A stretch of 7,431 nucleotides of DNA, from positions 1 to 7,431 of the forward strand of contig CACYEE010000226.1 in NCBI GenBank assembly GCA_902773415.1, written 5' to 3'. The first letter of the stretch is position 1, and every line of letters starts with the position of its first letter. The stretch comes from an uncultured Actinomyces sp. (GTDB lineage Bacteria; Actinomycetota; Actinomycetes; Actinomycetales; Actinomycetaceae). Positions 1 to 5,919 of this stretch are shown here, piece by piece. The notes below the pieces were generated by a model. The model was not told the origin of the DNA. It saw only the letters and a program-made list of their open reading frames with translations, and made no database searches. Made by a program: the position numbers and the translations under genes.

Positions 1-114
1 GACCTGTGCGCTCTCCGCGAAGGAGGCGCAAGCTATTCGGTTTTTCTTCGCAGGCCCCAACGGGCTGCCTGCAAGAACGATGCTACAGCAGCGCCCGCCC
101 CGACCTTCGGGACT
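1..114 (-). other. Gene-free left edge; probable 5' leader of a leftward gene outside the window
   Basis: No convincing coding frame is seen here. It lies downstream of the leftward promoter at 115-143, so it would be transcribed leftward as a leader of more than 100 nt. It can fold: read leftward, GCAGGC and GCCTGC (positions 51-73) bracket an inner CCC/GGG pair. GCGCTCTCC and GGAGGCGC (positions 8-29 on the plus strand) form a hairpin with one bulged base. GCGAAG and CTTCGC (about 17-52) could pair over a longer distance. No start codon with a ribosome-binding site is visible before position 1. A riboswitch is possible, but I could not match it to a family with confidence. Confidence 0.3.
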
Positions 115-125
115 TAAGTACCGAA
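106..125. repeat. Near-perfect 20-bp palindrome over the leftward -10 box
   Basis: The outer arms TTCGG and CCGAA flank the self-complementary core ACTTAAGT, with a single mismatched pair (G111/A120). The element covers the -10 hexamer of the leftward promoter at 115-120, a typical place for a repressor operator. The binding protein is unknown. Chance occurrence cannot be excluded for a single copy. Confidence 0.35.
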
Positions 126-150
126 TCGCAATCCGTTACCCAAATGTGAC
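115..150 (-). promoter_or_regulatory. Leftward promoter with an overlapping GTNAC direct repeat (MtrA-box-like)
   Basis: Read on the minus strand, a TTGGGT -35 (138-143) and a TACTTA -10 (115-120) are separated by exactly 17 bp, the best two-box promoter in the window. Overlapping the -35 is the direct repeat GTCAC-6 nt-GTAAC (135-150). This resembles reported binding sites of the actinobacterial response regulator MtrA, which controls cell-wall hydrolase genes. The match is by eye and the repeat is short. The promoter points away from the CYTH gene, toward a gene left of position 1. Confidence 0.45.
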
Positions 151-217
151 CCGAGGACGGCATCGCAACCCCGCCCACCCCGACGCGACCCGCACCGAGA
201 CATACGTCGAAAAACGG

Positions 218-868
218 CTACATGTCAAGGAAAAATGGCCCGCTCGCCTCAAGTTCCCGCTCGAATGCGTCGCACCACCCGAGCCACGGCTCTTTCGACA
301 GGGAATCGTTTGTGAAACGCACGTCACCCGAAACTTCCGTGAGGCAGAACCGGGGAATGTCGAGAGCCACCACCGGCTGCAACCGCTCGCATTCGGCCAC
401 GACGAGCCCGGCGTTTTGCCCGCCGAACACGTCGAACTCCCAGCCGTCCTCCCCCAGCCAGATCGAATGGCGGTTCTTGAGCACGATTCGCGAGCAGCGG
501 CGCAGGATCTGGACGCCCACATCCGGGTCGATTTCCTTTTCAAACTCGTACCGTTCGGCCGTCACGATCGGCGATTTCACCGAGATTGCGGCGCGCACGC
601 CGTCGCCCGGCTGCGCGAGCAGGTCGGCCAGCACGCGCCGCTCGTAGGCTCCCTGGAAGTCCACGCGCTCGTCGAAGGGCGGAAATTCGGCGCGAAGTCC
701 GGGAAAGCGCAAGCGAACGCGCACCGCGTAGCCGTCGCGGGCAAACAGGTAGGCCTGCACGATCGCCTCGACGTCGGCGTGGGCCACCACGTCCGCGGGC
801 AGCTCGCGCACGAAGAACTTGCGCTCGAATTCAAACTCGAAATCCTCGCCGAAGGGAACATCGCTCAT
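218..868 (-). CDS. CYTH-domain (triphosphate tunnel) protein
   Basis: The 216-residue protein belongs to the CYTH / triphosphate tunnel metalloenzyme superfamily, whose members hydrolyse or use triphosphates (inorganic triphosphate, thiamine triphosphate, or ATP in class IV adenylate cyclases). The signature ExExK is present near the N-terminus as E13-F-E15-R-K17. It is followed by alternating charged strand residues expected to line the tunnel: R50/R52/R54, K98 in ISVKSP, R106/E108/E110, K131/R133 and E159/E161. There is no signal peptide or membrane segment. The substrate cannot be read from sequence; inorganic triphosphatase is as likely as cyclase. The start at 868 is chosen because it places ExExK at the usual distance and because a TACACT -10 box lies 6 nt upstream, implying a leaderless mRNA. 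A longer frame to 1159 reads through non-coding-looking sequence. No clear terminator follows the stop. Confidence 0.85.
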   Translation of the reverse strand: MSDVPFGEDFEFEFERKFFVRELPADVVAHADVEAIVQAYLFARDGYAVRVRLRFPGLRAEFPPFDERVDFQGAYERRVLADLLAQPGDGVRAAISVKSPIVTAERYEFEKEIDPDVGVQILRRCSRIVLKNRHSIWLGEDGWEFDVFGGQNAGLVVAECERLQPVVALDIPRFCLTEVSGDVRFTNDSLSKEPWLGWCDAFERELEASGPFFLDM

Positions 869-874
869 GCCCCC

Positions 875-880
875 AGTGTA
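875..880 (-). promoter_or_regulatory. -10 box (TACACT) for leaderless CYTH gene
   Basis: On the minus strand TACACT is followed by six bases and then the ATG at 868, so transcription should begin at or next to the A of the start codon. No recognisable -35 (GCGCGC at the expected spacing) and only GGGGG as a possible ribosome-binding site. The identical hexamer and spacing precede the SprT-like gene at 6751. Confidence 0.5.
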
Positions 881-989
881 TCCGAGCGCACGCCCCCGCG
901 CGCCCTCCCGTCGCCCCATACCCCACCTCCCACGGGGCCGTCCCGCAAGGGCGCACCCGCCTTCGGACGTCGCGAAGGAGACAGGCCGC

Positions 990-1014
990 CGGATTGGGGA
1001 CAGTCCCCTTTCCG
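990..1014. repeat. REP-like hairpin with GGGGAC-A-GTCCCC core
   Basis: The core is a perfect 13-bp palindrome, GGGGACAGTCCCC (996-1008). It is flanked by CGGATT on the left and TTTCCG on the right, so the stem resumes as CGGA/TCCG after a TT/TT mismatch. It shares the string GATTGGGGAC with the long hairpin at 5931-5940, which suggests both are diverged copies of one dispersed element. No T-tract follows on either strand, so it is not a standard terminator. Confidence 0.55.
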
Positions 1015-1269
1015 ACACGTGCCGCGGCGAATCGGAGACCGCGTTCGCCCGCCCCTCCCTCTGCGAACCTTCCTCGCTCCGGTCACGCCCAGGCACGCCC
1101 GCGCGAACCCTCCGCCCCTCGCCGTCCCCGAATCTCGCCCGGCGCTCCCGCCCGCACAAACGGACACGACAGCGCCGACCCCGCCCCGGCCAACTCCACG
1201 CGCCCTTCCAAGCCGCCCCTCAGGCCGCACGCCTGCCGAACACCTTTCGCGCCACGCAAACGCGCGCAC

Positions 1270-1275
1270 TAGGAT
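1270..1275 (+). promoter_or_regulatory. Probable ilvA -10 box (TAGGAT)
   Basis: TAGGAT fits the actinobacterial TANNNT pattern and would give a 5' UTR of about 38 nt. The -35 is poor: TTTCGC at 1246-1251 with an 18-bp spacer is the best candidate. No attenuator-like hairpin lies between it and the start codon. Confidence 0.4.
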
Positions 1276-1308
1276 AGGCACCGCCCCACAACGCCCCACG
1301 GGCCCAGC

Positions 1309-1314
1309 AAGGAG
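1309..1314 (+). promoter_or_regulatory. Ribosome-binding site of ilvA (AAGGAG)
   Basis: A full AAGGAG lies 5 nt before the ATG at 1320 and fixes that start. It contrasts with the leaderless genes in this window, which lack such a site. Confidence 0.75.
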
Positions 1315-1319
1315 CAGAC

Positions 1320-2609
1320 ATGACCAGCCCAGCCGCAACGTCGCCAACCGAAACCGCCACGCCCGCGCTTCCCACCGGCGTCGACGTCGTCGTCGCCGCC
1401 CAGACCCTCGGAAACACCGTCCGGCACACGCCCCTCGACCTCTCCGCACGCCTGTCCGGCATCCGCGGCCAGGACGTCCTCCTCAAACGCGAAGACCAGC
1501 AAGTCGGCCGCTCCTACAAGGTCCGCGGCGCCTACAACTTCATCTACTCCCTCGATCCCGAACAGCGCGAAGCCGGCGTCGTCACCGCGAGCGCCGGCAA
1601 CCACGCCCAAGGCGTCGCCTTCGCCTGCCGCCAGCTGCGCATCCGCGGCAAGATCTTCCTGCCGTCCACCACCCCGCGCCAAAAACGCGACCGCATCGCG
1701 GACATCGGCGGAGAATGGGTCGAACGGATCATCGGCGGCTCCACCTTCGACGAAGCCGCCCGCGCCTCGCGCGAATACGCCGAAACCCACGGCGCCACCT
1801 ACGTCCACCCCTTCGACGCTCCTCTCACCATCGCCGGGCAGGGCACCGTCGTCAAGGAAATCTTCGAGCAGGCCGGCGAACCGCCCGCAACCGTCGTCGT
1901 GCCCGTCGGAGGCGGCGGCCTGCTCGCCGGCACCGCCATCTGGCTGCGCACCTTCCACCCGGAAGTCAAGATCGTCGGCGTCGAACCCGCCGGAGCGGCC
2001 TCCATGAAGGCCGCGCTCAAAGCCGGAAGGCCCGTCACCCTCCCCGAAATCGACACCTTCGCCGACGGCACCGCCGTCGCCCGCGCCGGCGACATCACCT
2101 TCCAGCTCGCACGCGACCTCGTCGACGAAATCGTCGTCGTCCCCGAAGGCGCGATCTGCACCGAAATGCTCAACCTCTACCAGGTCGAAGGCATCATCGC
2201 CGAGCCGGCCGGCGCGCTCGCCACCACCGCCGTCGCCCGATTCCTGCCCAACCTGCCCGACGGCCCGATCGCCTGCATCGTCTCCGGCGGCAACAACGAC
2301 GTTTCGCGCTACGACGACATCGTCGAGCGCTCCAGCGTCTACGAAGGCCTGCGCCACTACTTCCTCGTCGCCTTCCCGCAAGAACCCGGCGCGCTGCGCC
2401 ACTTCGTCGAAGACGTTCTCGGCGAAGGCGACGACATCATCTTCTTCGAGTACACGAAGAAGAACAACCGCGACACCGGCCCGGCCCTCGTCGGCCTCGA
2501 AATCGAAAAACCCGAGAATCTCGCAGGCCTGCTGCGCCGCATGGACGCCTCGCGCCTTGAAATCGAGAAGCTCGAACCCGATTCGCCGGCCTTCGCATTC
2601 CTGCTCTAG
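1320..2609 (+). CDS. ilvA: Threonine ammonia-lyase (threonine deaminase), short form with one ACT-like domain
   Basis: Converts L-threonine to 2-oxobutanoate and ammonia with PLP, the first committed step of isoleucine synthesis; cytosolic. The protein has 429 residues. A low-complexity N-terminal tail (about 1-22) precedes the fold-type II PLP domain (about 25-335). Visible motifs are GRSYKVRGA with Schiff-base K67, SAGNHAQG (91-98), the phosphate-binding GGGGLLAG (197-204) and SGGNND (322-327). A single ACT-like regulatory domain follows (about 341-427; HYFLVAFPQEPGALRHF). Its length and C-terminus match the Corynebacterium type (about 430 aa) rather than the two-ACT enzyme of E. coli (about 514 aa). 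In that family isoleucine inhibits the enzyme; this is expected here but not shown. Codons end strikingly often in C. An acyltransferase gene follows after 62 bp and may share the transcript. Confidence 0.97.
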   Translation: MTSPAATSPTETATPALPTGVDVVVAAQTLGNTVRHTPLDLSARLSGIRGQDVLLKREDQQVGRSYKVRGAYNFIYSLDPEQREAGVVTASAGNHAQGVAFACRQLRIRGKIFLPSTTPRQKRDRIADIGGEWVERIIGGSTFDEAARASREYAETHGATYVHPFDAPLTIAGQGTVVKEIFEQAGEPPATVVVPVGGGGLLAGTAIWLRTFHPEVKIVGVEPAGAASMKAALKAGRPVTLPEIDTFADGTAVARAGDITFQLARDLVDEIVVVPEGAICTEMLNLYQVEGIIAEPAGALATTAVARFLPNLPDGPIACIVSGGNNDVSRYDDIVERSSVYEGLRHYFLVAFPQEPGALRHFVEDVLGEGDDIIFFEYTKKNNRDTGPALVGLEIEKPENLAGLLRRMDASRLEIEKLEPDSPAFAFLL

Positions 2610-2660
2610 GCTTGTCCACGCCCACCCCGCACCCGCATCGGGACGCGGCCCGCAGACGTT

Positions 2661-2665
2661 AGGAG
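2661..2665 (+). promoter_or_regulatory. Ribosome-binding site of the acyltransferase gene (AGGAG)
   Basis: AGGAG, extended to TTAGGAGAA, ends 6 nt before the ATG at 2672. It supports this start. I saw no separate promoter in the 62-bp gap after ilvA, consistent with read-through. Confidence 0.65.
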
Positions 2666-2671
2666 AACGAC

Positions 2672-3301
2672 ATGGCACTCAAACGCGCCCTCGCAAAGGC
2701 CTTCATCAAGGCCAGCGGCTGGCAGATGGACATCGAGGAACTGCCGAAGAAAGTCATCATTCTCGGCGCGCCCCACACTTCAAACTGGGACGCCGTCTAC
2801 ATGCTCGCCGCAATGTGGATGCTGGGCCGCAAGCCGAGCTTCCTCGTCAAGGATTCGGCGGTCAAAGTACCGGTGTTCGGGCGGCTTGTGCGCGCCCTTG
2901 GAGGCATCGCGGTGGAACGTTCGGCCCGCCACGGCATGGTCGGCTCGATGGTCGAACGCCTCAACGAGGCCGAGGACATCTGCCTGTGCATCACCCCGAA
3001 GGGCACCCGCTCCAGGCGCGAGTTCTGGAAGTCCGGCTTTTACCGGATGGCGCTGGAAACCGGCCTGCCGCTCGAATTCGGCTACGTGGACAGCGCAACG
3101 AAAACCTTCGGCTGGCACGGTTCGATGACCGTCACGGGCGACGTTCGCGCCGACATGGACGCGATTCGCGCCTTCTACGCCGACAAGCGCGGCATCCGCC
3201 CCGAGTTCGCCTCCGCCCCGCGCCTTCGCGCCGAAGACGACGAGGACGCGCGCGACTACCTGCTTTCGGGCCTGCCGAGGCAGGGCGATTCCGGTTCGTG
3301 A
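2672..3301 (+). CDS. Small soluble PlsC-family (lysophospholipid) acyltransferase
   Basis: A 209-residue member of the glycerolipid acyltransferase superfamily, which transfers acyl groups from acyl-CoA or acyl-ACP to a hydroxyl of a lipid precursor. Block I is HTSNWD with the catalytic pair H35/D40. Block II is seen in GGIAVER (77-83), block III in PKGTRS (109-114) and block IV in LPLEFGYVD (132-140). The C-terminal TGD..ADMDAIRAFYA segment (155-170) is typical of a short family without membrane spans. Block III normally reads EGTR; here lysine replaces the glutamate. The true acceptor is unknown, so plsC is not assigned. The start is set by AGGAG at 2661-2665, 6 nt before the ATG. It lies 62 bp after ilvA in the same direction and meets the leftward hydrolase gene with only 21 bp between stop codons and no evident terminator there. 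Confidence 0.88.
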   Translation: MALKRALAKAFIKASGWQMDIEELPKKVIILGAPHTSNWDAVYMLAAMWMLGRKPSFLVKDSAVKVPVFGRLVRALGGIAVERSARHGMVGSMVERLNEAEDICLCITPKGTRSRREFWKSGFYRMALETGLPLEFGYVDSATKTFGWHGSMTVTGDVRADMDAIRAFYADKRGIRPEFASAPRLRAEDDEDARDYLLSGLPRQGDSGS

Positions 3302-3322
3302 TTGGCACTTGGCTTTCCCCGG

Positions 3323-4657
3323 TCAGCTTTTCGTCGCGGCGAACAGCTTCTCGAGCATGGCGCGCCCGCCGGTGCGCAGCGCGTCGTGATGGTACGTGTC
3401 GGAGACGAGCGGCACGAGCCCGCGTATCGCCCGCGCGGTTTCCATCGACAGGTCGAAGGGCACGTACATGTCCGTCCTGTAGAGCCACGCCGCGACGGGA
3501 ACCTGGTTTTCTCCGAGCGCGGATTTCGAGTAGAGCTCCGGCCAGTCGGTTCTGCGCGAAGCCAGGTCCACGGCCTCCTTGAAGGGAATGAGTTCGGGGT
3601 CGTCGTGGAAGTGCGAACGGAAGATGTGTTCGCCGTAGAACCGGAATCCGTGCCCTTCCTTGCGCAGGTCGGTTTCGCCGGTGCCGCCGGCGACCAGCGG
3701 CGGCAGGCGGAACTCGGGGAACCGGTTTCGGATGCGTTCTGCGGACCATCCCGTCGCTCCGGTGGAGGCCTGCCCGTAGATCGATTCCTGGAGCGCCCCG
3801 TAGAGGGGGTTGGGGCGGAAGGACAGGTGCCGGGAGGCTTCGTGGATGAACTGGGGGCGCAGGCGGCGGCGCCCGCCGAGGTTCCATACGGGGTCTTCGA
3901 GCATGAAGTGGAGGGTGTCGGCGCCGTAGGAGAAGCCGAGCATCTGGCCGAGCTGGCGGAACCGGGCGGGGGTGAGGCGCGAGCCGTCGTCGAGGGTTTC
4001 CTCGACGTCGGCGAGATGCGTGGCGACGTACCAGGCGTTCGCCTCGTCTTTCGGGTAGCGGGTGAACAGGTAGCGGTTGCGCCCGGCGACGGCGGGGTAG
4101 GTGCGAAGGTAGACGTCGTCGACATGCCTGTCGAGGGAGGGCAGGCCGCCGGCCATGAAGGCTTCGGAGAGGCCTTCGGGGGCTTGGGAGAGGTAGTTGA
4201 CGACGCAGAATGCGCCGAAGGACTGGCCGAGAACGGCCCACGGTTCCTCGCCCTGGAGTTTGCGGCGCAGGATTTCGGCATCGCGCACGATGGAGTCCTG
4301 CCGGAAGGAGGCGAGGTAGGAGGCCTGCGCCTTGGGCGAGGCGACCATTGCGGCGACTTCCTTGTCGACGGGCGTCGAATTCCCGGTTCCGCGCTGGTCG
4401 AGCAGGACGACGCGGTAGTGGTCGAGGGCGATGTCGAGCCAGGACGAGATGGGGGCGAATCGGGGGGCGGGGTTGCCGGGGCCGCCTTGGAGGAAGAGGA
4501 GGCGGGGAGCCTTGTCCTTGCCGTCGCGCACGTATTCGCGGGCGAAGATCGTCATGGTTCCGCGGTCTGCGGCGAAGGCGCCGAAATAGTCGATGGGGGC
4601 GCGATACCAGTGTTCGCGCATCGTGTGGCCTTCGATGCGGTGCGTCGCCGTGTACAT
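3323..4657 (-). CDS. Proline iminopeptidase-type alpha/beta hydrolase (large, Aeromonas-like form)
   Basis: A 444-residue serine hydrolase of peptidase family S33, whose best-known activity is release of N-terminal proline from peptides. Motifs in order: oxyanion-region QGGPGNPAPR (57-66), DQRGTGNST (87-95), nucleophile elbow GQSFG (144-148) with S146, the probable acid D396 in YRTDMYVP, and the probable catalytic histidine H424 in TYHHDALR. An insert of over 150 residues between elbow and acid forms the cap domain. The length fits the larger Pip type (about 425 aa) rather than the 315-aa type. There is no signal peptide, so it is probably cytosolic. The start at 4657 keeps an N-terminus that looks homologous to other family members. 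AGGAG lies 10 nt upstream, which is long; Met13 is a less likely alternative. The same frame stays open to 6022, but that extension is antisense to pdxK and not coding. Proline specificity is inferred from the family. Confidence 0.9.
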   Translation of the reverse strand: MYTATHRIEGHTMREHWYRAPIDYFGAFAADRGTMTIFAREYVRDGKDKAPRLLFLQGGPGNPAPRFAPISSWLDIALDHYRVVLLDQRGTGNSTPVDKEVAAMVASPKAQASYLASFRQDSIVRDAEILRRKLQGEEPWAVLGQSFGAFCVVNYLSQAPEGLSEAFMAGGLPSLDRHVDDVYLRTYPAVAGRNRYLFTRYPKDEANAWYVATHLADVEETLDDGSRLTPARFRQLGQMLGFSYGADTLHFMLEDPVWNLGGRRRLRPQFIHEASRHLSFRPNPLYGALQESIYGQASTGATGWSAERIRNRFPEFRLPPLVAGGTGETDLRKEGHGFRFYGEHIFRSHFHDDPELIPFKEAVDLASRRTDWPELYSKSALGENQVPVAAWLYRTDMYVPFDLSMETARAIRGLVPLVSDTYHHDALRTGGRAMLEKLFAATKS

Positions 4658-4798
4658 GCGTTCTTCGCTCCTGCGCTGGTGCGTTCCGGTGTCGACCTGG
4701 CCGCGGCGCGGGTGCGGCGAGGCTCTTTCAGGGTACTCCTTTTGGCTCCCGCACGCCTGCACTGCATGATTCCCGCCACCGTCGCGCGGGTCGGGTTT

Positions 4799-4829
4799 CG
4801 TATCAATGGTGTCTGACACCATTGATACG
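4799..4829. repeat. 31-bp perfect palindrome, copy 1
   Basis: The 15-bp arm CGTATCAATGGTGTC is followed by a single central T (4814) and its exact reverse complement. The same 31 bp occur at 6720-6750, with A in the centre, so the two copies are identical when one is read on the opposite strand. The next outer pair (T4798/C4830) does not match, which fixes the boundary. It lies 141 bp upstream of the hydrolase start and about 270 bp upstream of pdxK. It is A/T-richer than its surroundings. A REP/MITE-type element or a regulator binding site would both fit. Confidence 0.9.
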
Positions 4830-4904
4830 CTCGGATGCGGCAGCGGCACGTCGGGGGACGGCCCCGAAACAGGCCCCGCGTCGCCGACCGCCCTCACGAA
4901 CCGC

Positions 4905-4930
4905 GCACGATGCCACGCCCCGCATCGTGC
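4905..4930. repeat. Inverted repeat with 9-bp arms upstream of pdxK
   Basis: GCACGATGC (4905-4913) and GCATCGTGC (4922-4930) are exact complements around an 8-nt loop. The right arm overlaps a 10-bp palindrome GTGCCGGCAC (4928-4937). It may be an operator or a hairpin. No T-tract follows. It lies well upstream of the likely pdxK -10. Confidence 0.5.
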
Positions 4931-5005
4931 CGGCACGGGCAGCCGCAGACAGCAGGCGGGGAGCCACGTGCCGGTCATCGGCGACGCGCGCCTCCGACCG
5001 TGCCG

Positions 5006-5011
5006 TAGGCT
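5006..5011 (+). promoter_or_regulatory. Candidate pdxK -10 box (TAGGCT)
   Basis: TAGGCT fits TANNNT and would give a leader of about 84 nt containing the hairpin at 5024-5040. No -35 is recognisable. It is the best candidate close to pdxK, but the call is weak. Confidence 0.25.
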
Positions 5012-5023
5012 TGCCACGAAAGA

Positions 5024-5040
5024 CCGGCCCGCAAGGCCGG
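5024..5040 (+). repeat. Small GC hairpin in the probable pdxK leader
   Basis: CCGGCC and GGCCGG enclose a CGCAA loop. It would lie early in the pdxK mRNA if transcription starts near 5018. No riboswitch family is recognised. Confidence 0.35.
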
Positions 5041-5090
5041 GCCGATGCCGGGCGCGCCGTTCCAAGCGCTGCGCGCCCGCGGAGCAGAGA

Positions 5091-5096
5091 AGAGGA
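5091..5096 (+). promoter_or_regulatory. Ribosome-binding site of pdxK (AGAGGA)
   Basis: A purine-rich stretch ending in AGAGGA lies 5 nt before the ATG at 5102. This selects that start over an in-frame ATG at 5045, which lacks such a site and would add 19 residues before the conserved N-terminus. Confidence 0.6.
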
Positions 5097-5101
5097 CAGA
5101 C

Positions 5102-5899
5102 ATGAACTTCGCCTACACCATCGCCGGTTCGGAAGCCACCGGCGGCGCCGGCTTCCAGGCGGACCTCAAGACGTTCCAGCAGCTCGGCGTGTACGGAATG
5201 GGCACGCTGACCTGCATCGTCTCTTTCGATCCGAACGACGGCTGGAACCACCGTTTCGTGCCGGTTGCCCCGGAGGTCGTTTCCCAGCAGATGGAGGCCG
5301 CGCTCGCCTCGCAGGACATCGACACCGTGAAGATCGGCATGCTCGGCCATCCCGACACGATCGACGCGGTCGAGGCTGGCTTGAAGAGCCAGCCGTGGCG
5401 CCACGTCGTTCTTGACCCGGTGCTTATCTGCAAGGGGCAGGAGCCCGGCATGGCTCTTGATACGGATACCGCCCTGCGCGAGAAGATCCTCCCGCTGGCC
5501 ACCGTCGCCACGCCGAACTATTTCGAGGCCTGCACGCTGGCGGGCATGGACGGGCTCAAGACGGTAGAGGATCTCGTCGAAGCCGCGGCCCGGATTGCCG
5601 GGCAGGGTCCGCAGTATGTGGTTGTCAAGGGCGGCATCGACTTTCCCGGCCCGGATGCCGTCGATGTTTTGTGGGACGGCGAGCAGGCGACGGTGTTGCG
5701 CGCCCCGAAAATCGGCCAGGAGCGGGTGTCCGGCGCGGGCTGCACGCTGGCCGCGGCGATTACGGCCGAGCTGGCCAAGGGCGCGAGCGTGGCCGGGGCG
5801 GTCCGCGTCGCCAAGGACATGGTGACCGCCGGCATCGAGGCCCGCGTCTCGGCCCGTACGCCTTTCGATACGGTCTGGCAGGGCGCTTACCGGGGCTGA
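5102..5899 (+). CDS. pdxK: Pyridoxal/pyridoxine kinase, ThiD-like dual-cysteine type
   Basis: Phosphorylates pyridoxal and related B6 vitamers with ATP, salvaging the cofactor PLP; cytosolic ribokinase-superfamily enzyme of 265 residues. It closely resembles B. subtilis PdxK rather than the E. coli type. Shared features are GSEATGGAGFQADLKTFQQL (9-28), DPNDGWNH (43-50), DPVLICKG (105-112), TPNYFEA (137-143), KGG (176-178) and the anion-hole motif GAGCT (211-215). Cysteines C110 and C214 fall at the positions of the lid and active-site cysteines of dual-cysteine pyridoxal kinases, in which the lid cysteine traps pyridoxal as a hemithioacetal. Members can also phosphorylate hydroxymethylpyrimidine, so ThiD-like activity is a real alternative. 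It stands alone: a long hairpin begins 20 bp after the stop and the next gene seems to have its own promoter. Confidence 0.92.
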   Translation: MNFAYTIAGSEATGGAGFQADLKTFQQLGVYGMGTLTCIVSFDPNDGWNHRFVPVAPEVVSQQMEAALASQDIDTVKIGMLGHPDTIDAVEAGLKSQPWRHVVLDPVLICKGQEPGMALDTDTALREKILPLATVATPNYFEACTLAGMDGLKTVEDLVEAAARIAGQGPQYVVVKGGIDFPGPDAVDVLWDGEQATVLRAPKIGQERVSGAGCTLAAAITAELAKGASVAGAVRVAKDMVTAGIEARVSARTPFDTVWQGAYRG

Positions 5900-5919
5900 T
5901 TCCCGCACGTGCCGACGCC

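Larger units (their letters stand above)
869..1319. other. 451-bp divergent gap between CYTH gene and ilvA
   Basis: No believable gene is present; open frames here look like by-products of high GC. From the left it contains the CYTH promoter, the REP-like hairpin at 990-1014, a C-rich stretch, and the ilvA promoter and ribosome-binding site. A hand count of 1021-1260 gives about 123 C against 56 G on the plus strand (about 75% G+C). I see no T-box, no leader peptide rich in branched-chain codons and no attenuator before ilvA. Confidence 0.6.
4658..5101. other. 444-bp divergent gap between the hydrolase gene and pdxK, rich in inverted repeats
   Basis: No convincing gene lies here. On the leftward side a TACCCT -10-like box (4730-4735) could serve the hydrolase gene with a leader of about 65 nt. 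An AAAAGGAG just before that box has no start codon at a usable distance, perhaps a relic. The 31-bp palindrome is at 4799-4829, and TACGCT (4826-4831) at its right end could be a weak rightward -10. Short hairpins follow at 4852-4866 (CGGGG/CCCCG), 4905-4930 and 5024-5040. TAGGCT at 5006-5011 is the best -10 candidate for pdxK, with no clear -35. Confidence 0.5.

Noticed and set aside
1..114. c-di-AMP (ydaO-type) riboswitch on the minus strand
   Set aside because: The context would fit, but the conserved core could not be aligned by eye, so it is kept only as something to test.
869..1319. T-box or leader-peptide attenuator for ilvA
   Set aside because: No T-box core, no Ile/Val/Leu-rich short frame and no alternative stem-loops with a U-tract were found before ilvA.
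80..2560. Very long plus-strand open frame of 826 codons
   Set aside because: It is arginine/proline-rich, runs antisense to the CYTH gene and out of frame through ilvA, and has no domain-like motifs; a by-product of high GC.
1269..2678. Minus-strand open frame of 469 codons opposite ilvA
   Set aside because: It is the antisense image of ilvA, with runs of Asp/Gly/Val/Ala from C-ending codons and no recognisable family.
3302..3322. Bidirectional terminator between the convergent acyltransferase and hydrolase genes
   Set aside because: The 21-bp gap has no inverted repeat or T-tract.
3302..4816. Plus-strand open frame of 504 codons opposite the hydrolase gene
   Set aside because: Antisense to a gene with an intact catalytic triad; composition is repetitive Gly/Val/Glu and its start has no ribosome-binding site.
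4806..5105. Small plus-strand frame starting inside palindrome copy 1
   Set aside because: Its first residues are encoded by the repeat arm, it has no ribosome-binding site, and the rest is low-complexity and frame-shadow-like.
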